In this document: piece by piece, positions 24,849-32,180 of the stretch
How positions within the stretch are numbered: position 1 is the stretch's first letter
Layout of the letters: every line of letters starts with the position of its first letter
DNA from: Bacteroidales bacterium UBA1035
Lineage (GTDB): Bacteria > Bacteroidota > Bacteroidia > Bacteroidales > Dysgonomonadaceae
Length of the DNA: 42,130 bases
Assembly: GCA_002316835.1 (NCBI GenBank)
Contig: DCEG01000077.1
Span: forward strand, 1 to 42,130
Direction of reading: 5' to 3'
The notes under the pieces: generated by a model
Database searches by the model: none
Told to the model about the DNA's origin: nothing
What the model saw: only the letters and a program-made list of their open reading frames with translations
Translations under genes and position numbers: made by a program

Positions 24849-25475
24849 TTAAATAAAATAGTTTAATTTATGATATGATTTTTTCAAAATTACAATACCG
24901 ATATTTTTCATATCGAAAGTGAGTCTCGCCCTTTCATCCTTAACAATATTTTTCCAGAAACGTTTTCCGTTACCGGATCTTATTCCTGTGATAACCCAGA
25001 AAGTGTTATCCGTGCTCATCGATAACAAGTTTTCCATATCAATGGGAAAAGTATTCAAATACACGAAAATGGCGTCGTAAGACTGATTAACATCTAATTC
25101 ATCGATAAACTCAACATTTCTGCTATATGTAGTATGCAAATTCCTTGCCGATAAAACATTTTCTCCGGTAGGATCGAAACATTGACAAGCTGCATCTCTA
25201 GATACCGAGCTTATATAAAGCGTGTTAACTCCTTTTCCGGTCTCTAATTCGAGTATTTTCTTCGGTTGAAAAAACCTGATAAGCCTGTATGACAGATGAT
25301 GAAGTTTTTGATCGGTTGTTTTAAGGTTGTTGTCTGACAAGAGTTGCTCCACATCTAAAAAAATATTGTACCCATGTTGCTCATAAATTACATTGGTCAC
25401 AAAATTAAAAGCGAAAGGAGAATGTATACCGAACCCTTTTGCTTGCTTTTTACGTTTAAGCCACTTGAAAAACAA
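24849..25475 (-). CDS. Methyltransferase-like protein (SAM-type Rossmann fold)
   Basis: This 208-residue protein starts with a basic segment and the distinctive KGFGIHSPFAFNFV (13-26), then a Rossmann-like core with ILELETGKGVNTLYIS, where LETGKG (77-82) replaces the usual ExGxGxG loop. It continues CFDPTGENVLSARNL and VNQSYDAIFVYLN, where D and FVYLN resemble O-methyltransferase strands 4 and 5. The nucleotide-binding loop is weak, so SAM binding is plausible but unproven and the substrate is unknown. It lies 11 bp after ispF and 108 bp before the adenosyltransferase gene. Confidence 0.65.
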   Translation of the reverse strand: MFFKWLKRKKQAKGFGIHSPFAFNFVTNVIYEQHGYNIFLDVEQLLSDNNLKTTDQKLHHLSYRLIRFFQPKKILELETGKGVNTLYISSVSRDAACQCFDPTGENVLSARNLHTTYSRNVEFIDELDVNQSYDAIFVYLNTFPIDMENLLSMSTDNTFWVITGIRSGNGKRFWKNIVKDERARLTFDMKNIGIVILKKSYHKLNYFI

Positions 25476-25486
25476 GACAGATATAA

Positions 25487-25966
25487 TTACAATTTATAAA
25501 CTAACGCTACCGCATAAGCCGTTATTCCTTCCTGCCGTCCCACGAATCCCATTTTCTCAGATGTGGTGGCTTTGATGGATATTTTATCGATATCTGTATT
25601 CATTAATTCACTCAATGTTTGTTGCATCGCCGGAATATGCGGATTCATTTTTGGCGCTTCGGCGCATATTGTTGCATCTATGTTGCCTATTTCGTATCCT
25701 TTTTCGCGAAGCAAAGCAACGCTTTTCTTCAGAAGGATTTTACTGTCGATATCGTGATATTCGTCTGCCGTATCGGGAAAATGAAAACCGATGTCGCGCA
25801 AATTGGCTGCACCGAGCAGAGCATCGCAGATGCTATGAATTAACACATCAGCGTCGGAATGGCCCTGCAAACCTTTCTCGAAATCTATTTTAATACCGCC
25901 CATCCAGAAATCCCTTCCCTCAACAAGGCGGTGCATATCGTATCCGAACCCAACGCGAAAATTCAT
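25487..25966 (-). CDS. ispF: 2-C-methyl-D-erythritol 2,4-cyclodiphosphate synthase
   Basis: IspF makes the cyclic diphosphate of the non-mevalonate isoprenoid pathway. The 159-residue protein has the metal ligands D10 and H12 (GYDMHRL) and H44 in GHSDADVLIHSICDALLGA, the loop IGFHFPD, and the C-terminal CDP-binding segment ISIKATTSEKMGFVGRQEGI. All are intact and the length is standard. It lies 68 bp downstream of porV, an order I recall as common in Bacteroidota. The gap between them holds the words AACCAAGATTCAAGAACAAAG, part of the stuttering class. Confidence 0.97.
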   Translation of the reverse strand: MNFRVGFGYDMHRLVEGRDFWMGGIKIDFEKGLQGHSDADVLIHSICDALLGAANLRDIGFHFPDTADEYHDIDSKILLKKSVALLREKGYEIGNIDATICAEAPKMNPHIPAMQQTLSELMNTDIDKISIKATTSEKMGFVGRQEGITAYAVALVYKL

Positions 25967-26034
25967 ATTCTGTTTAGATTATTAGAACCAAGATTCAAGA
26001 ACAAAGACTTTCTGAAATTTATTAGTAAATGTTT

Positions 26035-27204
26035 TTATCGCATCAACTGCCTTATCCCGTCGATATCAAATCCGAGCGACAAACGTAACGTCTGATCCAG
26101 CGGATTGGATTGTGCCGTTGAAACCAAATAAGCAGCGTCGATCTGAAAAGCACTCATTTTGAATCCTGCTCCAAAAGCTATATATCGGCGATTTCCCTTG
26201 TATTCATTTTCGTTAAAATAACCCGTGCGAAGCGAAAACTGATTGTTGTAAAAATATTCTACACCCAACGACCACATCACCTCCTGCATTTCTTCCTTAA
26301 ATCCTCCGGGCGCATCGCCCAACGATTTAAAAATACCCGCAATGGAAGACGTATTCAAATAATCGTCAATTCTTTTTTGTTTGTCAGCTTCGGTTTCACC
26401 TTCAACCGGCAGCTTGGGTGTAGGAACTAGCAATTTATTTATATCGAAACTGAACGAGAATGTATTTTTATCGTCAACCGGTAAGCCGAGCGATGCACCT
26501 AACCGCAGATTAGTGGGCAAAAACATCGAAGTGTTGCCACCATCGTATGATATTTTTGTTCCGATATTGGAAATATTAAATCCCAAACCCAGCAGGCTTT
26601 CGGTTCTCCCCAAATTGAGATACAATTCGTTGTAACCGGCAATATCCGCTGAAAAAGCATTACCGGGAGTAGTTTCATCGCTTCCGGTGGAATAATCGGC
26701 ACGAATGTAACGCAATGTAACGGCTCCCGAAAAAGTTTCGGAAAGTTTTCTCGAATAAGCTACGTCAAAAGCAAGCTCATTGGGTGAAACGCCCATCACG
26801 TAATCGGTATTCTGGTCGAATATATCCACTTCACCCAGAGAAAAGTATCTCAGTGAAGCACTGATCGCGTTCAGGTTTTCGTTGCCGAATTTCCAGAAAC
26901 CATTCACATACACCAAATCGATATCACTTACTAATTTACTCAGCCAGGGAGTATAAGAAACAGCAAAACCGCCGTTACTCGTTATGAACGGATATTTGGC
27001 GGCATTCCAATAATGTGAATAAACATCCGGCATTGAAGCAACACCTATATCTCCCATACCACCGCCACGCGCGTCAGGTGCAATTTGTAAAGACGGCACT
27101 GCATAAGGAATCGGATTGTATTTTTGTGCAAATGTTTTACCGGAAAACAGGGAGAAGACACAGAATAAACAAACTATGGTGAAGAAATTTGATTTCGATT
27201 GCAT
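26035..27204 (-). CDS. porV: PorV/LptO-type outer membrane beta-barrel of type IX secretion
   Basis: PorV shuttles cargo proteins of the type IX secretion system at the outer membrane and works with the sortase PorU. The 389-residue protein has a signal peptide (1-26, SGKTFAQ), the family N-terminus PYAVPSLQIAPDARGGGMGDIGVASMPDVYSHYWNAAKYPF, and amphipathic strands to the terminal aromatic-rich end. The PDARGGGMGDIG and HYWNAAK motifs are characteristic of the PorV/PorQ family. porU is not adjacent: the upstream gene is a FAH-family hydrolase. A promoter fitting TTCG-N20-TATATTTG is at 27234-27265. Its presence implies that the organism secretes proteins with C-terminal sorting domains. Confidence 0.92.
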   Translation of the reverse strand: MQSKSNFFTIVCLFCVFSLFSGKTFAQKYNPIPYAVPSLQIAPDARGGGMGDIGVASMPDVYSHYWNAAKYPFITSNGGFAVSYTPWLSKLVSDIDLVYVNGFWKFGNENLNAISASLRYFSLGEVDIFDQNTDYVMGVSPNELAFDVAYSRKLSETFSGAVTLRYIRADYSTGSDETTPGNAFSADIAGYNELYLNLGRTESLLGLGFNISNIGTKISYDGGNTSMFLPTNLRLGASLGLPVDDKNTFSFSFDINKLLVPTPKLPVEGETEADKQKRIDDYLNTSSIAGIFKSLGDAPGGFKEEMQEVMWSLGVEYFYNNQFSLRTGYFNENEYKGNRRYIAFGAGFKMSAFQIDAAYLVSTAQSNPLDQTLRLSLGFDIDGIRQLMR

Positions 27205-27233
27205 AGATATTTATATTTTGTTTAAAAATTAAA

Positions 27234-27265
27234 CAAATATAGTGTGTTTTTATTGTATTTCCGAA
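27234..27265 (-). promoter_or_regulatory. Promoter of porV
   Basis: The minus strand reads TTCG (complement of 27262-27265), 20 nt, TATATTTG (complement of 27234-27241), 30 bp before the porV ATG. The -7 box is perfect and the -33 box has one mismatch. Confidence 0.6.
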
Positions 27266-27880
27266 CTATTTAATTTTAAAATCCAGTAACTTTTTGTCTT
27301 CGATGTATCCTTCCAGGCGATCATTGATAGAAACACCACCAATTCCGGCGGGTGTTCCGGTGAAGATTAAATCACCTATTTTGAGCGTAAAAAAGCGGCT
27401 GATATACGCAATTATTTTATCGAACGAGTAAATCAAATCACTGTTATTTCCTTGTTGTACGGTGGTTTCGTTTATGTCGAGATGAAAATTGATATTATTG
27501 ATGTCACGCAATTCTTTTTTTGAAATAAAATCACCAATCGGTGCGGAGTTGTCAAAACTTTTGGCAATTTCCCAGGGCAGTCCCAGTTCCTTTTGTTTTC
27601 GTTGCAAATCGCGTGCAGTAAAATCTATGCCAACGGTAATTTCATCATAATAACGATGGGCAAACTTCTCGGCTATGTTTTTTCCCAACCGGTTTACTTT
27701 TATCACCAACTCTGTTTCGTAGTGAATTTCATTCGAAAAATCAGGTAAGAAAAAGGGATTTCCATTGCGAAGCAAAGCTGTATCGGGTTTCATGAAAATA
27801 ACCGGATCGCTGGCTTCGAAAGTCCGCTTCATTTCTTTGTTGTGCGAGTCGTAATTCAACCCGATGGCAAAAATTTTCAT
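27266..27880 (-). CDS. Fumarylacetoacetate hydrolase family protein
   Basis: This 204-residue protein has the FAH catalytic-domain landmarks: FMKPDTALL, the metal-binding E-x-E pattern (HYETELVIKV), the acidic TVGIDFTARDLQ segment and DLIFTGTPAGIGG. There is no N-terminal accessory domain, as in the short YcgM-type subgroup that acts as acylpyruvase or oxaloacetate-clearing enzyme. The exact substrate cannot be told from sequence. It lies 99 bp after rex and 61 bp before porV on the same strand. Confidence 0.88.
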   Translation of the reverse strand: MKIFAIGLNYDSHNKEMKRTFEASDPVIFMKPDTALLRNGNPFFLPDFSNEIHYETELVIKVNRLGKNIAEKFAHRYYDEITVGIDFTARDLQRKQKELGLPWEIAKSFDNSAPIGDFISKKELRDINNINFHLDINETTVQQGNNSDLIYSFDKIIAYISRFFTLKIGDLIFTGTPAGIGGVSINDRLEGYIEDKKLLDFKIK

Positions 27881-27979
27881 CTCTTGTTTTATTGATTTTT
27901 GTGCTTTGCGGTTTCAATCTGCATAACGCATTATTGATTCTTATCAGCCAGATTTCCCGGAACGTCGGTACGAGCCGGA

Positions 27980-28618
27980 TTATTCGTCCCGAAGACGGTT
28001 AAACATCACCGCCAGATGTGCATAAAGCGATGTGTTTTGCAACACAATTTGTTCGGGAACCCTAATGCGGAAAGGTGTAAAATTCCATATCGCTTGAATT
28101 CCGCCTTCGATCATAAAATCGGCAACTTCTTGTGCAATACCGGGAGGAACAGTAAGAATCCCGATCTGGGCCTTAAGAGTTTTGTTCTTAACTACAAACT
28201 CATCGGAATGAAATACCGGAATTTTATTGATCTTCTGCCCCACAACAGTCGAGTCCACATCAAAACCCGCATGAATCTTTAAGCCGTATTGTTCCAGCCC
28301 TGAGTCCGAAAGCAGTGCTGCACCCAAACTCCCAACACCAAAAAGAACAGCAGTATGCATCCTTTTAAAACCCAAAAAATCTTCCAGCACACTAATAAGC
28401 TGATCAATATCGTAACCCACTCGAGTTTTCCCATTAATGTTCACATAGGAAAGGTCTTTGGCAATTTGAGTAGCCGAGACGTTTATCTTTTTTGCTATTT
28501 GTGTTGATGAAACTTGTTTGCGTCCCTGTTTTTTCAGCAATTGCACATACGAAAGATACCAGGGCAAACGTCGCAAAGCAGGTTCAGGTATTTTTGAATA
28601 GTGATTATTCTCGCTCAT
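27980..28618 (-). CDS. rex: Redox-sensing transcriptional repressor Rex
   Basis: Rex binds NADH or NAD+ and represses fermentation and respiration genes when the ratio is low. The 212-residue protein has an N-terminal winged helix (about 12-80; PALRRLPWYLSYVQLLKKQG, then SSTQIAKKINVSATQIAKDLSY) and a Rossmann domain with G94-V-G-S-L-G99. The C-terminus FTPFRIRVPEQIVLQNTSLYAHLAVM is the swapped helix region. Length is typical. A -7 box (TATCTTTG, complement of 28642-28649) precedes it. I see no clear Rex operator beside it. Confidence 0.95.
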   Translation of the reverse strand: MSENNHYSKIPEPALRRLPWYLSYVQLLKKQGRKQVSSTQIAKKINVSATQIAKDLSYVNINGKTRVGYDIDQLISVLEDFLGFKRMHTAVLFGVGSLGAALLSDSGLEQYGLKIHAGFDVDSTVVGQKINKIPVFHSDEFVVKNKTLKAQIGILTVPPGIAQEVADFMIEGGIQAIWNFTPFRIRVPEQIVLQNTSLYAHLAVMFNRLRDE

Positions 28619-28641
28619 GAATTTTAATTTCTTTGGAGCGA

Positions 28642-28649
28642 CAAAGATA
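28642..28649 (-). promoter_or_regulatory. Candidate -7 box of rex
   Basis: TATCTTTG on the minus strand, 24 bp before the rex ATG. A matching -33 element is not clear. Confidence 0.45.
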
Positions 28650-28723
28650 CTTTATTTTTTGCTAAAAACTTTTTATCCTGACAGATAATTAGAGAAAAAA
28701 GTCTGTAATTGAGCAAAAATCTA

Positions 28724-28731
28724 TATATTTG
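28724..28731 (+). promoter_or_regulatory. Candidate -7 box of the sulfatase gene
   Basis: TATATTTG lies 37 bp before the sulfatase ATG; TCTG 18 nt upstream is a poor -33 match. Confidence 0.5.
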
Positions 28732-28767
28732 TACGTGTAGAAAACTAATCTTTCTATACGGTATGAA

Positions 28768-30336
28768 ATGGATGTCAAAAAGTCAAGCCTGTTAATTCCC
28801 ATTGTGGGAGTTGCCGCCTTAGCTTCGTGTTCAGGTAAAGCGCAACAAGTAACTAAACCGTTGAATATAGTTTACATTATGACTGACGATCACACGCGTC
28901 AGATGATGAGTTGCTACGATGACCGGCACATTTCAACACCTAACCTCGACAGAATTGCCAATAACGGTGTCAGGTTCACTAATGCCTACGTGGCAAACTC
29001 CATCTCAGCACCCAGTCGTGCTTGTTTACTCACCGGGAAACACAGCCACAAGAACGGAAAAATTGATAATATTGCATCTTTCGACGGGACACAGCAAACA
29101 GTTCAGCAATTACTTCGGGAAGCCGGATATCAAACAGCAATGGTCGGGAAATGGCATCTGGATAGTGAGCCAACCAACTTTGACCATTGGATTATCCTTC
29201 CCGGACAAGGACATTACTATCAACCCGATTTTATAACTTCTGAAGGAAGAAAGAAATTTAAGGGTTATGCCACTAATCTTATTACCGATTTTGGATTGGA
29301 TTGGCTCGAAAATGGCCGCGATAAAGACAAACCTTTTTGTTTGTTTCTGCACCATAAAGCGGCGCATCGCAACTGGATGGCCGATACAACACACCTGAAA
29401 GATTACGAAGACAAAATATTCGAGCTCCCTCCAAATTTTTATGACAATTATTTTGGAAGACAGGCAGCTTCGATTCAGGAAATGAGCATTGCAAGTGACC
29501 ACGATATGGATGTTGTGTCCGATTTAAAAATGCTTCGTCCTGGAGTTCAGACCCGGTTATCCAACTCGTATATTAATGGTGAATATGCAAGATTGGATTC
29601 GGCCCAAAAAACAGCCTGGGACGCACATTACCAGCCAATAATTGATGAATTTTACTCTTCAAACCTGCAAGGCAGGGAGCTGGCTGAATGGAAATACCAA
29701 CGTTATATGCGCGATTACGCCAAAACCATTAAATCACTGGACGAAAATGTTGGACGTGTTCTTGATTACCTGGAAAAGAACGGAATGATGGAAAACACCA
29801 TTATTATTTATACTTCCGACCAGGGCTTTTATATGGGTGAACACGGCTGGTTCGACAAGCGATTTATGTATGAAGAATCGTTCAGTACACCGTTAGTTAT
29901 GTGGCTTCCCAAACAATTCAAAAAACGAGGCGATATCACGCAATTGGTTCAGAATATTGATTTTGCACCGACAATGCTCGAAATTGCGGGAGCAAAGATC
30001 CCATCAGATATGCAGGGTGTTTCGTTACTTCCATTGCTGAAAACCGAAAAAGCCCCTGCTAATTGGAGAAAATCGTTATACTACCATTACTACGAATATC
30101 CGGGTGAGCATGCCGTAAGACGTCATTACGGGGTAAAAACGGAACGCTACAAACTCATTCACTTCTACGATGATATCGATGAATGGGAACTCTTCGATCT
30201 GCAAACCGACCCGATGGAAATGAACAACATGTATGGGGAAACCGGTTACGAGAAAATCACAAACGAGCTTCGTGCCGAACTGAAACGCTTGCAGGAGCAA
30301 TACGATGATCTCATAAGGGAAAAGTTCCCGTTGTGA
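28768..30336 (+). CDS. Serine-type sulfatase, predicted lipoprotein
   Basis: This 522-residue hydrolase of the alkaline phosphatase superfamily has metal ligands in IMTDDHTRQM (D40, D41) and the sulfatase signature S80-A-P-S-R84-A-C-L-L-T-G. The residue that becomes formylglycine is Ser-80, so maturation needs an anaerobic radical-SAM sulfatase-maturating enzyme, which is not encoded in the window. MVGKWHL, YTSDQGFYMGEHGWFDKRFMYEE and the C-terminal sub-domain (YYHYYEYPGEHAVRRHYG) complete the family core. The signal peptide ends LASC21, a lipobox, so it is likely membrane-anchored and exposed. The substrate is probably a sulfated glycan; no SusCD pair or glycoside hydrolase is adjacent. It overlaps the next gene by one base. 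Confidence 0.9.
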   Translation: MDVKKSSLLIPIVGVAALASCSGKAQQVTKPLNIVYIMTDDHTRQMMSCYDDRHISTPNLDRIANNGVRFTNAYVANSISAPSRACLLTGKHSHKNGKIDNIASFDGTQQTVQQLLREAGYQTAMVGKWHLDSEPTNFDHWIILPGQGHYYQPDFITSEGRKKFKGYATNLITDFGLDWLENGRDKDKPFCLFLHHKAAHRNWMADTTHLKDYEDKIFELPPNFYDNYFGRQAASIQEMSIASDHDMDVVSDLKMLRPGVQTRLSNSYINGEYARLDSAQKTAWDAHYQPIIDEFYSSNLQGRELAEWKYQRYMRDYAKTIKSLDENVGRVLDYLEKNGMMENTIIIYTSDQGFYMGEHGWFDKRFMYEESFSTPLVMWLPKQFKKRGDITQLVQNIDFAPTMLEIAGAKIPSDMQGVSLLPLLKTEKAPANWRKSLYYHYYEYPGEHAVRRHYGVKTERYKLIHFYDDIDEWELFDLQTDPMEMNNMYGETGYEKITNELRAELKRLQEQYDDLIREKFPL

Positions 30337-30920
30337 TGAATCCAACCGAAGTCCATCCTCTACAGCCTTTTTTACCACCAAATGCGAAGTTACTGATGTT
30401 GGGCAGTTTTCCACCGCCGAAGGCGAAATGGAAAATGGATTTTTATTATCCCAACTTTCAGAACGATATGTGGCGAATTTTCGGGTTGGTGTTTTTCGGT
30501 GAAAAAGATTATTTTCTGACAGAAAACAGAAATTCTTTCGATAAAGAAAAACTCACAGCCTTTTTATCCGAAAAGGGTATAGCGTTGAGTGACACAGCAT
30601 ACGAAGTACACCGGTTGAAAGGAAACGCATCGGACAACTTTTTGCAGATACTCAAATCCGTTGATTTGGAAAAACTGTTACAACAGATTCCACTTTGCGA
30701 AGCAATAGTTACAACAGGCGAAAAAGCGACCGAAACTCTTCGATCGCTCCTTCCTGAAACGACTCCCGTTCCAAAAATCGGGAGTTATGTTGTGGTTGAT
30801 TTTCTCAACAAAAAATACAAGTTTTACCGTATGCCATCGTCATCGAGAGCATACCCAAAACCATTAACCGAAAAGGCTGCAATGTACAAGAACCTTTTCG
30901 ATGACATAAATTTTCTTTAA
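30336..30920 (+). CDS. Uracil-DNA glycosylase family protein
   Basis: This 194-residue protein has the UDG-fold water-activating region AKLLMLGSFPP and, after an FYYPNFQNDMWRIFG segment, a central TTGEKATETL and the closing loop YRMPSSSRAYPKP, which matches the H-P-S-type leucine-loop position with Met-Pro-Ser. It resembles the TDG/Mug-like family-2 and related 'DNA glycosylase' proteins rather than Ung. The catalytic Asn or Asp of LLxGxxPG-type enzymes is not obvious, so activity on uracil is uncertain. The ATG at 30336 shares its A with the sulfatase stop TGA. It ends 4 bp inside the convergent ABM gene. Confidence 0.75.
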   Translation: MNPTEVHPLQPFLPPNAKLLMLGSFPPPKAKWKMDFYYPNFQNDMWRIFGLVFFGEKDYFLTENRNSFDKEKLTAFLSEKGIALSDTAYEVHRLKGNASDNFLQILKSVDLEKLLQQIPLCEAIVTTGEKATETLRSLLPETTPVPKIGSYVVVDFLNKKYKFYRMPSSSRAYPKPLTEKAAMYKNLFDDINFL

Positions 30921-31327
30921 ATCTCAGCGTCTCCCATATCGCCGTCAAAGTTCAACGGAAAAACTTTGGTTACCTTGCTTTGTTTTACAAGCGGCGACAG
31001 TTTTTTCACAACAATTGCATTGTAGTAAGATGCTTTGGAGTGAACCTTATATGCATCTTCACTTTCATAGCTTTCGTAAATAAACACTTTAGTTGGATCT
31101 TCTTCGCTTAGTAAAACATCGTAAACAAGACAACCTTCTTCGTTTTCGAGTGTTTGCATTTGAATGTCGGACAATACCTCTATGGCCTCGTCCACTTTAG
31201 CTTCATCCAATATAAGTTCAACCAGAATAACATACGGTTCACTTGAGGTTTGTGCTTTTAAAATGCGGGTATTGGCAGAAAAAAGCATCAAGAAAAGTGC
31301 GCAGAGGATAAATACTTGCTTTTTCAT
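30917..31327 (-). CDS. Exported ABM (antibiotic biosynthesis monooxygenase-like) domain protein
   Basis: This 136-residue protein has a signal peptide (about 1-26, ending LKAQ) followed by one ferredoxin-like ABM domain: YVILVELILDEAKVDEAIEVL, then NEEGCLVYDVLLSEEDPTKVFIYESYESEDAYKVHSKASYY. The NEEGCLxYDV and IYESY motifs are typical of ABM/YgiN quinol monooxygenase-type proteins. Those are usually cytoplasmic; this one is exported. Enzymatic role is unproven. It is the last gene of an Ig-like, DUF3108, ABM run with a 27-bp gap upstream. Confidence 0.8.
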   Translation of the reverse strand: MKKQVFILCALFLMLFSANTRILKAQTSSEPYVILVELILDEAKVDEAIEVLSDIQMQTLENEEGCLVYDVLLSEEDPTKVFIYESYESEDAYKVHSKASYYNAIVVKKLSPLVKQSKVTKVFPLNFDGDMGDAEI

Positions 31328-31354
31328 AGATTAAGAAAATTAATGTGACATTAT

Positions 31355-32155
31355 TTAGTTTCGCAGCCCGCTAACACTTTTCAATACAGCACGTATTGCT
31401 CCAATCTTCAGGTGTGTATTGATAACAACGGGAATTCGGTTTGCGTCATCGGTCAAGGAAGCACTAATAGCTTCTTTTTGATTTTTAAATGCTTTGTCAT
31501 AAATGGTCATGGATATCTGAATTGTGTTGTAGGTTTTCCCATCGTTGGCTTTAATCTTTGAAGTTCCGTTGTAATTAACAGCCATATTCACAATCTCTCT
31601 TCCCGATAGGAACTGAATTTCTTTATGATCACCGGGCTTCATATCCGAGTAATCCAGGTTTCTAATCAGTGCCAGCACCGACAGGTAATCATAAGTACAA
31701 TCGCTGGTTGTAATGGTTTCATCGAATCTCTTTTTTTCGTTAAAAATGCGACTTGTTCTTACTTTAATTCCTTCATTGGAATAGCTAAAAGACTGAACTT
31801 CCTTGGAATAATCCTTTCCTTCGAATGCATTTTTTGTGAAAAGCAACGGACGTAAATCCATATCGATGTACGAAACAAGCGTATCATTAACCGTATAAAA
31901 GCTTCCTGTTAATCCTGTAGTATTGAGTAACATTCGAAGGTTATAAGCGCTATTTCCCTTGTAATTCACCATTTCGGTCTTCAATGATCCTGCACCTGCT
32001 TTGGCATTTACTATTCCGTAATTGAAATATAAATCGTAAGTAATACTCTCTCCGCCTTTAAATGAGTTATTCATAATCTTGCATTGGGCATTTGCTCCCC
32101 AGGGCAATAAAGCGGCAAGAATCAATAAAAGAGATAATTTAATAGTTTTGTTCAT
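31355..32155 (-). CDS. DUF3108 family exported protein
   Basis: This 266-residue protein starts with a signal peptide (1-23, LLPWGANA) and continues in beta-rich segments: GGESITYDLYFNYGIVNAKAGAGSL, VSYIDMDLRPLLFTKNAFEGK, YDYLSVLALIRNLDYSDMKPGD, VPVVINTHLKIGAIRAVLKSVSG. The GESITYxLxxxxGIVNAKAG start and Y-D-Y-LSVL center are DUF3108 marks. Function is unknown; the fold suggests a periplasmic or envelope lipid-binding or assembly factor. It lies 25 bp after the Ig-like lipoprotein gene, so the two are probably expressed together. Confidence 0.82.
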   Translation of the reverse strand: MNKTIKLSLLLILAALLPWGANAQCKIMNNSFKGGESITYDLYFNYGIVNAKAGAGSLKTEMVNYKGNSAYNLRMLLNTTGLTGSFYTVNDTLVSYIDMDLRPLLFTKNAFEGKDYSKEVQSFSYSNEGIKVRTSRIFNEKKRFDETITTSDCTYDYLSVLALIRNLDYSDMKPGDHKEIQFLSGREIVNMAVNYNGTSKIKANDGKTYNTIQISMTIYDKAFKNQKEAISASLTDDANRIPVVINTHLKIGAIRAVLKSVSGLRN

Positions 32156-32180
32156 TTTTGTTTGTTTTGGTTAAGTGCGA

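Noticed and set aside
28619..28767. Searched the rex upstream region for a Rex operator
   Set aside because: No TTGTGAA-N-TTCACAA-like palindrome was seen, so autoregulation is not claimed.
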